Part shown: in pieces, positions 40,941 through 50,457 of the stretch
How positions within the stretch are numbered: the stretch's first letter is position 1
Layout of the letters: every line of letters begins with the position of its first letter
Source of the DNA: Pseudoips prasinana
Taxonomy: Eukaryota; Arthropoda; Insecta; Lepidoptera; Nolidae
Length of the DNA stretch: 64,000 bases
Direction of reading: 5' to 3'
Assembly: GCA_951640165.1 (NCBI GenBank)
Contig: OX621255.1
Coordinates: 3,162,001 to 3,226,000, forward strand
The notes under the pieces: generated by a model
Seen by the model: only the letters and a program-made list of their open reading frames with translations
Database searches by the model: none
What the model was told of the DNA's origin: nothing
Translations under genes and position numbers: made by a program

Positions 40941-41560
40941 CAAAGTCAAAGTCAAAGATTTATTTGCAAGTAAATATGGTTTTAAAAGGTGTTACATTGG
41001 TAGCACAAAAGTAGCTTAACATATCTAATCATATAATAATGACATGCAAATTTGTGAAGACAATTATTTGGCCTGCAGGAATTCCTCGACAGTATAGAAG
41101 GAATTCTCAATTAACCAATTGCGTAAAGTTTTTTTGAATCGACCCATTGGAAGAACATTAATTTGATCAGGAAGCTTGTTATAAATCCAAACACACATTG
41201 GATAACAGCTTCGTCTATATAGTTCCGTTCTCATTCTAGGAATAATTAATTTATTAGGATATCGAGTTTTGTAGTTATATTTGTCTCCCAGATTTTCAAA
41301 CATGTCCGGGTGAGATTTGGTAAATTTACATGTTTCCTCAATATAAATACTAGTTAATGTGATTATTCTAAGCTTCCTGAACAGTGGTTTACAGGATGTA
41401 AGTGGGTCTACATTACAAATCGCACGTATGCACCTCTTTTGTGCGATAAAAGCTCTTTCGATATTCACAGAGTTTCCCCATACCAATATACCATAACGCA
41501 GTATTGAAACAGCATATGCATGATAAGCCTGTAATGTGGCTTCCATTACGTTGTCATTTG
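40941..41560 (-). mobile_element. LINE 3' fragment with TTTGAC-type tail
   Basis: On the minus strand the 3' UTR ends AAATAAATCTTTGACTTTGA, a tandem tail common in insect Jockey-like elements. Upstream lies the ORF at 41064-41546. Confidence 0.7.
41064..41546 (-). pseudogene. LINE reverse-transcriptase ORF, C-terminal fragment
   Basis: A 160-codon frame. It opens AYHAYAVSILRYGILVWGNS, which follows the catalytic core in Jockey-like reverse transcriptases, then has AQKRCIRAICNV, CKPLFRKLRIITLTSIYIEE and the final PDQINVLPMGRFKKTLRNWL. The frame is uninterrupted but lacks fingers, palm and endonuclease. It is a 5'-truncated insertion and cannot act. Confidence 0.75.
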
Positions 41561-41599
41561 GAGGGGTTTGCCGTTGATACTGGTGTATCCCTTAGTCTC

Positions 41600-42565
41600 C
41601 TTTTAGGACACCCACGGGATGGTATGGGGCGGCCTTATTATTCTTCCTAGTCCGGTAACAAAACTGCTAGAAAACTGAGAGTAATTATAGTTATTTACTA
41701 TTTTTTGTAAATATATATATCAATAACGTTTAAACGTTCAATACACAGAAAACAACTAGATTAAGACCAATTGACATGTTCAGTAATAGAAATGTAAAAC
41801 TTGTGCGAGGATCGAACCTACTACCTTTGGATTAGAAGACAGGCTGACTATCGACTGAATCGCGGTGGTCATCTTTATTTATTTATCTCTCTCCTTAACA
41901 TCTATCATTACAGGTCTTGATCTTAGTACTTAATTACTAGAACTATATAAAGTTGCTCATAGGAATTCATAAATTACAGACAGTCAGCTTTCGAGCCTAT
42001 AAAAACTAGCGTAAGTCATATAAATAAATAATATATTTTCAGATCAACATCTCGCTGCGCATGCGACCATCATAAAAAATCAATCAAAATGACCATAAAA
42101 AGCAAAAGTCACACCACTTTCGTTCCCTCTCATTTAACCTGCCACCTAGCGGTAGAACAATGATGTTAAATTAAGCAAAACCACCTACGGGTCATTAGGT
42201 CCGAACAGTCAGTTGATTGATTCAATGCATGTCATTTACGTGAGCAACCAACCGATTGATACACGTCATAGTCAACTAGGGTGTAAGTATACATGATCTT
42301 TATGGCATGACGACGAAATAAAAGACACATAAAATGAAAAAAAAGTTATAAGTAATTAAAAAATGTATAAAACCGACTTCAATTTTTTTTTAGACATTGG
42401 ATTGGTACAATTTGTATGAGACCATTCCAAAAGCATTGCCTATAGAATAAAAAATGTTTTGTGCAATTGTCACTCTTCGGTAATACGCGATGACGTGGAC
42501 CTGTTGTCCAATTGAAGATCGGAGACGGCATTTTGTCGATACGAATATAATGGGAAACATTTACT
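41600..42565. other. Unassigned interval
   Basis: A repeat phrase shared with 13865 lies at 41890-41915. No gene recognised. Confidence 0.35.
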
Positions 42566-42567
42566 GC

Positions 42568-42705
42568 ACTTGTGGTGCAGCGGTAAGCCAGACGCCTGAT
42601 CATTTTGTCTCCCTGGTTTTATTACCGCTCAGGACAACTGTTTGTGTGACAAATATATGTTTGTAAAGTAACTCGCAACACAGGGAGTTGCGGGCGTTGT
42701 TTTTA
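42568..42705 (+). mobile_element. SINE-C copy, diverged
   Basis: The A-box-like TGGTGCAGCGGTAAG, the B-box region GGTTTTATTACCG and CAGGACAACTGTTTGTGTGA resemble the better copy at 46262. Confidence 0.5.
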
Positions 42706-43059
42706 AGAAAAAGAAAGGGACATGGAGGACGTTGGCAGTTAGGTATAGAATGAATGGTGGATGCAAGGGGATGGAATGGATGAACCAAAGCACTGCAGGG
42801 AGACAAATTGGTTGTGGGCAGTGCATATACTTATATAATTTATGCTTATGGACCTATAAACGAGTATTTGGTGTATACACATTTATTTCAGTAATTAAAT
42901 TAAATAAAATGAAATTATAAGCTAAAAATTAGATAAACTACGATACACTATTTACCCTAAAAGGCGTCCAATAATCCCTCCGCATCGCTTATGGGAAATG
43001 TGCCCAGAAGGCTGGCCGCATTGCCACGCTGGATGGCAATGCTGATCCTCTGACACTTT

Positions 43060-43210
43060 TTGCAGCTGTGCGGCGTGCGCATGTTTCTCTGTCTCTCTCT
43101 CTCTTATAGAAAGCAAGCCAGATATTTTCATTTCTAATTTGCATTGAACAGTGTGGTGTCGCGACGATTATTTTTGTTGAGTCTATACAGGCTTTTTGTA
43201 CATAATAAAT
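43060..43210. repeat. Repeat shared with 54826-54975
   Basis: CACTTTTTGCAGCTGTGCGG, TAGAAAGCAAGCCAGATATT and GTGTGGTGTCGCGACGATTA occur in both places with a variable CT run. Part of a larger mobile element whose ends show better at 54739. Confidence 0.55.
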
Positions 43211-43220
43211 TATAAGAAAC

Positions 43221-43400
43221 TAGCTGTGCCCCGCGGTGTTACCCGCGTTAAATTTTATAAATTTTCTTTGCTATAAACCTCACGGAGCCCGAGACCTTTC
43301 CAACGAATGCAAACCCGTGGTAATCGGTTCGTGCGTTCTGGAGTTATAGCGTCAGGAAGGAAAACCCGACTTATTTTTATATAGTAAAAAAGATACACAT
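43221..43400 (-). mobile_element. Helitron-like element, third variant
   Basis: CTAGCTGTGCCCCGCGGTGT then ACCCGCGTTAAATTTT is the shared 3' hairpin, but the body (CACGGAGCCCGAGACC) differs from families A and B. Confidence 0.5.
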
Positions 43401-43501
43401 AGATATAATATATAACTTATCACAGCAGACACATTTATGAGGCTTAATTTAATTAGATTTACTGGTTTCCGTTTCCATACATCAGCATCCTTACCTGCAA
43501 T

Positions 43502-43775
43502 TATAGATATTGATATAAGATTCTCGGACATTACTCACACACAGCCATCTGATCACAAACTAAACAAATCTTGTATTATAGAAACCAGAAAACTGATATA
43601 TTACACATACCAACTACTTTTCTTTTGTAAATACATCTGTATATAGATAAGTACACCCAGACTCAGGACAAACAGACATATTCATGCACACAAATATCTG
43701 TCCTGGGAGGGAATCAAATCCACGACCTGCGGCGTGAAAGGCAAGCATTTACCAACCATGCCAACCAGCCCGTCA
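43502..43775 (-). mobile_element. SINE-B copy
   Basis: Complete minus-strand copy; the B-box complement is decayed (GGGAATCAAATCC). Confidence 0.75.
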
Positions 43776-43849
43776 ACATCATACAGTCGCGATGTTTTTA
43801 ATTACGTTTTAGCAAGGGACTACAGCATGGAGCCCTTTAAAAAAAATGA

Positions 43850-44106
43850 GGCGCTCATAGCCAGATGCTCTCACCGATCCGTAAGTGATTGGCGAGGTTA
43901 AGCAACTAGGCTCGCGGTCAGTCCATAGATGGGTGACCGCCAAAGTGGTTTAATTTGTGAGCGTCGCCGTGCTTCGGAGGGCACGTTAAGCTGTCGGTCC
44001 CGGTTGTACATTAGGCAACAGTCGTTAAGCCATGTCAGAGGCCTACTGGGCGGCTTGAACAACTCTGACACCAGGGTAACCACTGCCCATACGATAAGTA
44101 AGTAAG
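43850..44106 (+). mobile_element. 5S-rRNA-like SINE copy 5, reference copy
   Basis: Holds GAGGTTAAGCAAC (43894-43906), CGCGGTCAGTCCATA and GATGGGTGACCGCC (43928-43941). These align in order and spacing with the internal control region of insect 5S rRNA: GTTAAGCAAC, GCGGTTAGTAC and GGATGGGTGACCGCC. A non-5S body follows, with a tail of AGTAAGTAAG. The gene would not make 5S rRNA because both ends differ. Confidence 0.7.
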
Positions 44107-44214
44107 TTTAAAAAAAATCTGTGTGTACTTATGTACACGCGTTAGAAGTTATACTTCTTTGGCGTATGGAAAAAAAAATAACTAAAATGCAGTAGTGATT
44201 AACGATAAATAATA

Positions 44215-45496
44215 GGTCTTTACCTATGAAATTGCCGTTTTGTATGAAAAAATTTAAACGAATTTTTTTCATGAATTTTTTTATTTGTATTAATCGAAGT
44301 AATCACCCATGCAATCAATGCATCTTTGCCATCGCAGTGGCAGTTTATTGATGCCCTTCTTAAAGAAATCAGCTGGTCGGGAGGCAACAAATTCTTCAAA
44401 GGCATTTTGTACTGCCTCTCGGGTATTGAATTTTTTTCCCGCCAAGAAGTTATCCAAATTCTGGAAAAAGTAGTAGTCTGTAGGCGCAAGGTCTGGTGAG
44501 TAGGGCGGATGACGGAGAGCTTCCAACCCCAGTTCTTGCAACTTGGAGACCGTCTGCTGTGCAGTATGAGGTCGCGCGTTGTCGTGCAGGAGCAGCGGAG
44601 ACGAGCGATTGACCAATGCTGGTTGGAGATGCGCCAGCTTCTCCATCATTGTGCTCAGTTCTTCACAGTACACATCTGCAGTAATGCTCACCCCGTTTGG
44701 TAAGAAGCTGTGATGAATCACACCGGCGCTAGACCACCAAACAGTGACCATCACTTTTCTAGGGGTAAGTTTTCGTTTAGGGCATTGTTTAGGTGCTGAA
44801 CCAGGATCCAACCAACTTGCTGAGCGCTTGCGGTTATCAAACAGAATCCATTTTTCATCGCAGGTAACAATGCGGTTCAAAATTCCTTCATTTGTGTGTC
44901 TGTTGAGCAGTGCAAGGCACGTCTCGACGCGTACTTCGCGCTGGCGATCATTGAGTTCGTGGGGCACCCATTTGTCAAGCTTTTTTACCTTGCCAATTTG
45001 ACGCAAATGGACCAATATTGTTTTGACGCTAACGTCGAAAGCTGCTGCTAATTCAGCCGTAGATTGTGTATCATCAGCTTCCACAACCGCCTTTAATTCG
45101 TCATTGTCGACCAAAGTCTTCGGACGACCGCGAGGTTCATTTTTCAGGTCGAAATTTCCAGAACGGAAGCGAGCAAACCAATAACAGGTGGTGCGTTGGT
45201 TTGTAGTGTTAGCTCCGTAAACGTCGTTGATGTTGCGTGCCGCTTGTGCCGCGTTGCTGCCACGACGGTACTCATATTCCATAATTACTCGAATTTTTAA
45301 CGTATCCATGATGACGAAAAAGATTGAAATGCGATGAAAATGTAACACTAATCAATAAAGAAATGACTACTTTTGGAAAAAAGAATCCATGTTTTTAAAA
45401 TAAAATTAATTTGAAATTAGAATTCTTAGCCAAACAAAAATTATTTTGATTTGAAATGGCCAGTACTGCAGAACGGCAATTTCATAGGTAAAGACC
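44215..45496 (-). mobile_element. Mariner element, structurally complete
   Basis: 1282 bp bounded by TA (44213-44214 and 45497-45498). The inverted repeats of 28 bp, GGTCTTTACCTATGAAATTG then CCGTTNTG, differ at one position. The transposase frame is uninterrupted. Everything a self-mobile mariner needs is visible. Confidence 0.93.
44290..45309 (-). CDS. Mariner transposase, apparently intact (339 aa)
   Basis: This cut-and-paste transposase would bind the 28-bp inverted repeats and move the element to TA sites. I chose the ATG at 45309 (MDTLKIRVIMEYEYRRG) because mariner transposases start near this motif and are about 340 aa; an upstream ATG at 45348 adds 13 residues. The two N-terminal helix-turn-helix domains precede the linker motif WVPHELND. 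Catalytic Asp residues are in IVTCDEKW, LLHDNARPH and SPDLAPTDYYFF, with 34 residues between the second and third (DD34D). The C-terminus is LPLRWQRCIDCMGDYFD. No stop, frameshift or lost catalytic residue is seen. It looks closest to the cecropia/Hsmar1-like group, by memory only. Confidence 0.92.
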   Translation of the reverse strand: MDTLKIRVIMEYEYRRGSNAAQAARNINDVYGANTTNQRTTCYWFARFRSGNFDLKNEPRGRPKTLVDNDELKAVVEADDTQSTAELAAAFDVSVKTILVHLRQIGKVKKLDKWVPHELNDRQREVRVETCLALLNRHTNEGILNRIVTCDEKWILFDNRKRSASWLDPGSAPKQCPKRKLTPRKVMVTVWWSSAGVIHHSFLPNGVSITADVYCEELSTMMEKLAHLQPALVNRSSPLLLHDNARPHTAQQTVSKLQELGLEALRHPPYSPDLAPTDYYFFQNLDNFLAGKKFNTREAVQNAFEEFVASRPADFFKKGINKLPLRWQRCIDCMGDYFD

Positions 45497-45526
45497 TAAT
45501 ATTAAAATTAATCAAAAAGATTTTAT

Positions 45527-45733
45527 TTAAATAAAAATACTAGAATATACAACTTGAACATAGTTATCAATTTTCATACCACCCAGAACTAACTTCGTGC
45601 TGTTAAATTTAGGTGTCGGTGTTCGCGCGCATCGTAAAAATTCACTCTCATCTAAAACTAACTTCATGCTGTTAAATTTAGGTGTCGGTGTGCGCGCGCA
45701 TCGTAAAAATTCACTCTCGTCATTTTTCTCCAT
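45527..45733 (-). other. ORF with two 23-aa tandem repeats inside MITE K
   Basis: A 68-codon frame starting MEKN followed by two nearly identical units DESEFLRCARTPTPKFNS-KLVL, differing at one residue, then GGMKIDNYVQVVY. The DNA unit is 69 bp, a multiple of three, so duplication keeps the frame. Copy 2 at 58610 starts the same way (MEKNDESEFLR) but breaks after TPTPK. No known function; it may be an accident of repeat structure. Confidence 0.4.
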
Positions 45734-45777
45734 CGCGCCAAAAGAAGTATAACTTCGAAAGGTAAGGTTATTCGATA

Positions 45778-45905
45778 AGGTTATTACGAGTAAATGGTTG
45801 GCAACGCGCTAACCTTGCCCCTGGTGTAGCAAGCGTTCATAGGCTACGGTGACCACTTACCATCAGGTGAGCCTTATGCTTGTTTACCAACTTAGTTGTA
45901 TAAAA
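45778..45905 (-). repeat. Repeat family T copy
   Basis: GTTGGCAACGCGCTAACCTT, GTGACCACTTACCATCAGGT and a TTAGTTGTATAAAAAAAA end. The orientation mirrors that at 49650. Confidence 0.5.
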
Positions 45906-46261
45906 AAAAGCAATCACATTCTAGAATGTCATTGCGTTTTAGTATAAATTTCAATTTCTATGGTATTTTGCACGTTGCGTGTCCAATCGTCATGCTAATG
46001 AAGAAATGGATTGCACTATGTTTTATAGTCTATGGGAGCTTCTGTATCATAAAGTAATATAATGATAATTATGGGTAAGGATGGTGATGCATGGACACGG
46101 AAATCAGTAAATCTAATTAAATTAAGCATTATTAATGTGCGTGCTGGTTAACTTGAAAGTTGAGGGTAAAAGTAATCATACTATAAAATTGACCTGGGTC
46201 ATAAAATTGACTGAGGGTCTGTATATGTGAAGAAATGTAAGACTCTATATGATGGCAAGGC

Positions 46262-46455
46262 TGCATGTGTGGCGCAGCGGCTAAGACAGTCGCCTCACCG
46301 CTTCGTGTCGCGGGTTCGAGTCCCGCGCCGGACAACGATTTGTGTGACCCAAAAATAGTTGTTCTGAGTCTGGATGTAACTTGTGTCCGTCAATTATATG
46401 TTTTTAAAGTACTCGCGACATAGCGATTAGAATCCCTAGTGCGAACGTTTCATTT
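46262..46455 (+). mobile_element. SINE-C copy
   Basis: Good tRNA-like boxes: A (TGGCGCAGCGGCTAAG) and B (CGGGTTCGAGTCCCG), then GCCGGACAACGATTTGTGTG and TTCTGAGTCTGGATGTAAC, a body related to SINE-A and B. Confidence 0.75.
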
Positions 46456-46569
46456 AAATAAGAAAAAAAAAGAAGTTGAGGGTAAAAGTAAGGTAAGTAA
46501 GCAAGAAAGTAACTCTTTATTGTATACCAAAAAATTATACATAAAAAGAACTATGAGTATAATAAGAAT

Positions 46570-46730
46570 ATGAAATGAAATTTATTCAGCACTTGGGTAT
46601 TAACATACACTTGTACTTGTCAAGCTCACAATGCAGTACATAAACATAGTGGATAGTAGATAGAGTTTACAAAAAAAATTATTAGTCCGTCCGTGCGGTT
46701 TGTTTTATCGCATATATTTTCTGAAATCCT
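46570..46730 (-). repeat. Repeated retroposon tail, minus strand
   Basis: Second copy of the tail at 18540: AGCTCACAATGCAGTACATA and GTCCGTCCGTGCGG. Confidence 0.4.
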
Positions 46731-46951
46731 TAAATAAATAACACGTTACTAATCTATTATATTAAAATTTAGTTCTACTATATTAAATTTAAAGAATGGA
46801 AGACTAAAGCAAAAAGACGAAATTCTAAATGAGGGTGTGATCACATGCACGGGATCACCGATCACGCGTTAATGGTCCAAAGCGATCCTCGCCGCCCAGG
46901 AACCTACCCTAGCTAGCCTGCGGCTTTCTCTATCTACCTAGGTGGAATAAT

Positions 46952-47200
46952 ATAATATAATATCTGGGGACAATGTCACACAGATCATCCTAGCCCCAAA
47001 CTAAGCAAAGCTTGTACTATGGGTACCAGGAGACGATATACATACTTATATAGATACATAAATATTTATTTACATAGAAAACATCCATGACTCAGAAACA
47101 AATATTCGTGCTCACCACACAAATATTGGCACTTACCGGGATTCGAACCCAGGACCACCAGCTTCGTAGGCAGGAGCACTACCAACTAGGCTACGGTGAC
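46952..47200 (-). mobile_element. SINE-A copy
   Basis: Full length from the TAATATC tail side to CTAGGCTACGGTGAC. Confidence 0.85.
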
Positions 47201-47429
47201 CGTCTATGTATGTATGTTAAGATTGTACAAATGGCGGCCTTATCGCTAAGTGCGGTCTCTTCCAGGCAACCGTTGAATGGACCAGGAGTAAAGAAAAGGC
47301 ATTTGGGTATTTGTTGGCATAATTAGCAGAAAGGATTTTTTTTTGGTACTATAAAATTGATGACAGGACAGAAAGCCCGTAAATAGAATAGGGTCTGTAT
47401 ATGTGGAGAAAGGTAAGACTCTATATGAT

Positions 47430-47545
47430 GGCAAGGCAAATGAGCAAGTGGGTCACCTAATGGAAAGTGATCACCACCGCCTATGGACGCTCGCAACACC
47501 ATAGGAGTCGCGGGTGCGTTGCCGGCCTTTAAAACAGTCAGCAAA
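47430..47545 (+). repeat. Repeat family T copy
   Basis: GAGCAAGTGGGTCACCTAAT, AAGTGATCACCACCGCC and GGTGCGTTGCCGGCC. Confidence 0.55.
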
Positions 47546-47612
47546 CATTTGAGATGTATATTATGTATTAATTAATTTCACAAATGCACGGAGTGATATG
47601 ATTCCTTTAATC

Positions 47613-47803
47613 CTAGTAATGTTATAAAAGCGAAAGTTAGTAGATATAGTTGTATGATAGTATGGGTGTTTGTTACTCTTTCATGCCAAAACTAACGAAC
47701 TGATTTTGATGAGACTTTGCAGTAATATAGCTTATATGTCATAATAACAGATGGGCTATAATTTATAGAGTTTAACGTAGGTAATACCGCGGAGCACAGC
47801 TAG
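47613..47803 (+). mobile_element. Helitron-like family A copy
   Basis: TCCTAGTAATGTTATAAAAG to GGTAATACCGCGGAGCACAG then CTAG. Only about 10 bp separate it from the oppositely oriented family B copy, 3' end to 3' end. Confidence 0.65.
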
Positions 47804-47813
47804 TATTCTATAT

Positions 47814-48132
47814 ACTAACTGTGCCCCGCGGTTTTGCCCGCGTTAAATTTTATAAATTACCCCAGCTCCTACCCCGTAGATGATAGCGTAATAATATGTA
47901 GACTAAATGTTGACCCGACCTCGTAGTAATATTCATGCAAAATTTGACGTTAACCCATGTAGTACTTTTTGAGTTTAGCCCGGACATACATAAACACAAT
48001 CAGACAAAAATTCTAAAAACTATATTTTTGGCTTCGATTTCGATTGTAGATCACACCCAAAGTACTCGTATTCTTATTAAAAAATCTTCAATGTACAGTT
48101 TTGACTTTACAACGATTTTATTATATGTATAG
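47814..48132 (-). mobile_element. Helitron-like family B copy
   Basis: CTAACTGTGCCCCGCGGTTT to CGATTTTATTATATGTATAG. Full length. Confidence 0.65.
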
Positions 48133-48410
48133 ATACTAAGAAAGTGAACGGGGAAATCTCGTTAATATAACCATAGACAGCTTACCACCATTAAAATCTA
48201 AAACATCCAAAAGAATAGCAAACCCATTAAATGTAAGTGCCATCAAAACACCGCTGCATATTTCCGAGATAGGATCGCACAAAGGCGCAGACAGGAAGGA
48301 AGAAAGACATTTCATTGGAGTCGCGACGATCGCTATTATATCAACGCATTCGCGAGCCAGGCGAGTGTGACGCCCTTCTTTGTGTGAAGTATTTTGAATA
48401 TGACTGATTT

Positions 48411-48722
48411 ATGGTACAATCATTGGGAATTAATACTTTAATATTCTTCCCAGTGGAATAAACATTCCATAGGAGTATGCGTAAAGTAAAATGCTCTTAA
48501 GTGTAGAGACGCCAGCACATCCAGCTACCCCAATCAGTCTAATTTTTTTTTTATTTTCATCCTTATCAGAATATCATATCCATTGGGGAAATTTGACAGA
48601 TTGGGGAGCTGGATGTGCTGGCGTCTCTACACTTAAGAGCATTTTACTTTACGCATACTCCTATGGAATTTTTATTCCACTAGGAAGAATATTAAAGTAT
48701 TAATTCCCAACGATTGTACCAT
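48411..48722. repeat. 312-bp near-perfect palindrome around MITE M
   Basis: The 93-bp flanks of the central MITE (48411-48503 and 48630-48722) are inverted copies of each other with three mismatches. Added to the MITE's own arms this gives about 155 bp per arm. Confidence 0.95.
48506..48627. mobile_element. Hairpin MITE M copy at the centre of the palindrome
   Basis: GAGACGCCAGCACATCCAGC and its mirror, with a T-run and CATCCTTATCAGAATATCAT in the loop. TA on both sides. Confidence 0.8.
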
Positions 48723-48735
48723 GATTACTTTTACC

Positions 48736-48835
48736 CCCAATTGGTCTAATTTTTTTTGATTTTCAACCTTATCAGAAAATCATATTTATTGGGGAAATTT
48801 GACAGCTTGGGGAGCTGGATGTACTGGCGTATATA
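48736..48835. mobile_element. Second MITE M remnant
   Basis: CCAATTGGTCTAATTTTTTT, CAACCTTATCAGAAAATCAT and GGGGAGCTGGATGTACTGGC match the central MITE's interior and right arm; the left arm is missing. Confidence 0.65.
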
Positions 48836-49019
48836 CACCATAACTTACAGTTAAAGTTTCTTATTGTACGTTTCGTTAGCGGCCGTCTCTTTGTCCGGTG
48901 AAGCAATGAAATCTTACTAACGCATACACGTTAATTATGAAGATCTGCTGCCTGCTTTTCTGATAGCGGATCGTAAAAAGCATTTGATCAATACGATACG
49001 TGCAAAACTCACAGTCATA

Positions 49020-49430
49020 GATTTTCAAATTCCATTCAAATTCAAAATTCTTTTATTCCGTTATAATATTACATTTCTGCGAGGTAGTCCACGAAGGTAG
49101 TGCGTAATATTAGTAATGTTAATAAATATTGTAGTGATTTTTATTGATATTTTTCATTTATAACCTAGGTTACTATAACGTTTAACGTAGGTGCCTTTCG
49201 TGGACAAGAATGCAATAAATAAATTGAATCTTCGAAGAGCACCTGCCAAAAATATTGATAGGTGCCTTTCGTGGACTAGGCTAGGTGCCATTCGCGCAGG
49301 TGCCATTCAGATGGGTGCCCTTCGTGGACTACCCCATTTCTGCGAAATCGTCAATTTTTATACCCAGTAGTGGCAGCTACTGAGAAACACTGGTAGAAAA
49401 CTGAGCAGGAATCCTTTTTTTTTAAAGTTT
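49020..49430 (-). repeat. Retroposon tail (minus) hosting a small transposon
   Basis: The AAATTCCATTCAAATTCAAA start is a tandem-type tail on the minus strand. The repeat continues after the insertion at AAATCGTCAATTTTTATACC. Confidence 0.45.
49083..49335. mobile_element. MULE-like MITE with 10-bp target duplication
   Basis: Short inverted ends (GGTAGTCCACGAAGG / CCTTCGTGGACTACC) are flanked by ATTTCTGCGA at 49073-49082 and 49336-49345. About five copies of a GGTGCCTTTCGTGGAC-like motif fill the right half (from 49190). No ORF. Duplications of 9-10 bp are typical of Mutator-like elements. Confidence 0.75.
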
Positions 49431-49649
49431 ATTTCTTAATATAAAGTTTAAGTTACATTATACTCAAATGTGTTAATTTAGAACTACTCAATCCCAAACC
49501 GTTTTGTCACTTAAGTAATCAGAAGTTTTGTAGTCTAGTTGTAAGTCTTGATACACAATTTGACTTTTATATTTCTTTTAAACTTATTCGTTGACATTTG
49601 TCTGATATCACTGGGAAGTTTGTTATAGAATCTTACACAATGCCTCATT

Positions 49650-49860
49650 TTTTTTATACAACTAAGTTGGCAAACAACCTTACGGCACACCTGATGGTAA
49701 GTGGTCACCGTAGCCTATGCTATGCCTACGCTTGCAACACTAGCGCGTTGCCGACCTTTTAGAAACCTTATAACATCCATTTTGAAGGGCCCTATGCTGT
49801 AGTCTCTTGGGAAAACCGTAAAAGAGAGTTCATTCCAGAACCTCAACTAAAAGAGTTACT
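49650..49860 (+). repeat. Repeat family T copy
   Basis: ATACAACTAAGTTGGCAAAC, CACCTGATGGTAAGTGGTC and AGCGCGTTGCCGACC. The 3' body is longer than in other copies. Confidence 0.5.
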
Positions 49861-49984
49861 TATTTAGTGGATACGGGTGGTATGTAACACAAGGTTATGC
49901 TTATATCTAGTATTTATATTATGAGTATCACTCCTTTTACAGAAGGAGTCTTTATTTTTATTCACATAAATTAGATTTTCATAT

Positions 49985-50060
49985 ATGTAAATACTGACAC
50001 TGGCACGTAGCTCGTAGAACCGACGGCCGTTGGGGCAGAAAGGTTCTCGAGTGGCTGATA
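49985..50060 (-). repeat. Retroposon family P fragment
   Basis: GCTCGTAGAACCGACGGCCG and GCAGAAAGGTTCTCGAGTGG. Confidence 0.5.
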
Positions 50061-50389
50061 TGCTGATGATATATAATGGCATGCTTCTGTCAGAACGTTT
50101 GAATGCCCTATCAAATGAGTCACATCCACCTCATGTGTTCCAAACAATATAGGCCTCCAAGCCTATAATTTAGCCTCATCCTTGAACTTAAGGGTCGTGA
50201 TTGATCAGTGTCCGGCGCTCGCCGTCATTACCGTGCCCAACCGACTATAGCTCGCAGGGAATCATGATGGGTACCATTGTGGATACATCGTGTTACCAGT
50301 ATGTACATTTTATATCAACTGTCAAAATGACGTTTCGGATAATTGTGGCTTCTGGCCAGTTTAAGCTTTTTTGTTAAAATAAATAAAAT
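50061..50389. other. Unassigned interval
   Basis: No family or gene recognised. Confidence 0.35.
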
Positions 50390-50457
50390 AAAAAAGGGTT
50401 TTATTCACGTAAACTTTAAAAAAGCGCTTGTAAATAGTCAGAACATGTTCGTATATC
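50390..50457 (-). mobile_element. LINE tail family S, short copy
   Basis: GGTTTTATTCACGTAAACTT and CGCTTGTAAATAGTCAGAAC, the complement of 33895-33960. Confidence 0.55.

Larger units (their letters stand above)
44121..45757 (-). mobile_element. MITE K, copy 1, hosting a mariner
   Basis: The left end GTACACGCGTTAGAAGTTAT then ACTTCTTTGGCG and the right end CGCGCCAAAAGAAGTATAAC then TTC mirror the copy at 58588. The mariner at 44215-45496 lies inside. Next to the right end are two tandem 69-bp units. Confidence 0.65.

Noticed and set aside
43890..43945. A genuine 5S rRNA gene
   Set aside because: Only the internal control region resembles 5S; both ends and the length differ, and copies are dispersed in both orientations.
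46262..46340. tRNA gene at the SINE-C head
   Set aside because: The boxes are good, but the sequence continues into a SINE body and has a second dispersed copy at 60655.
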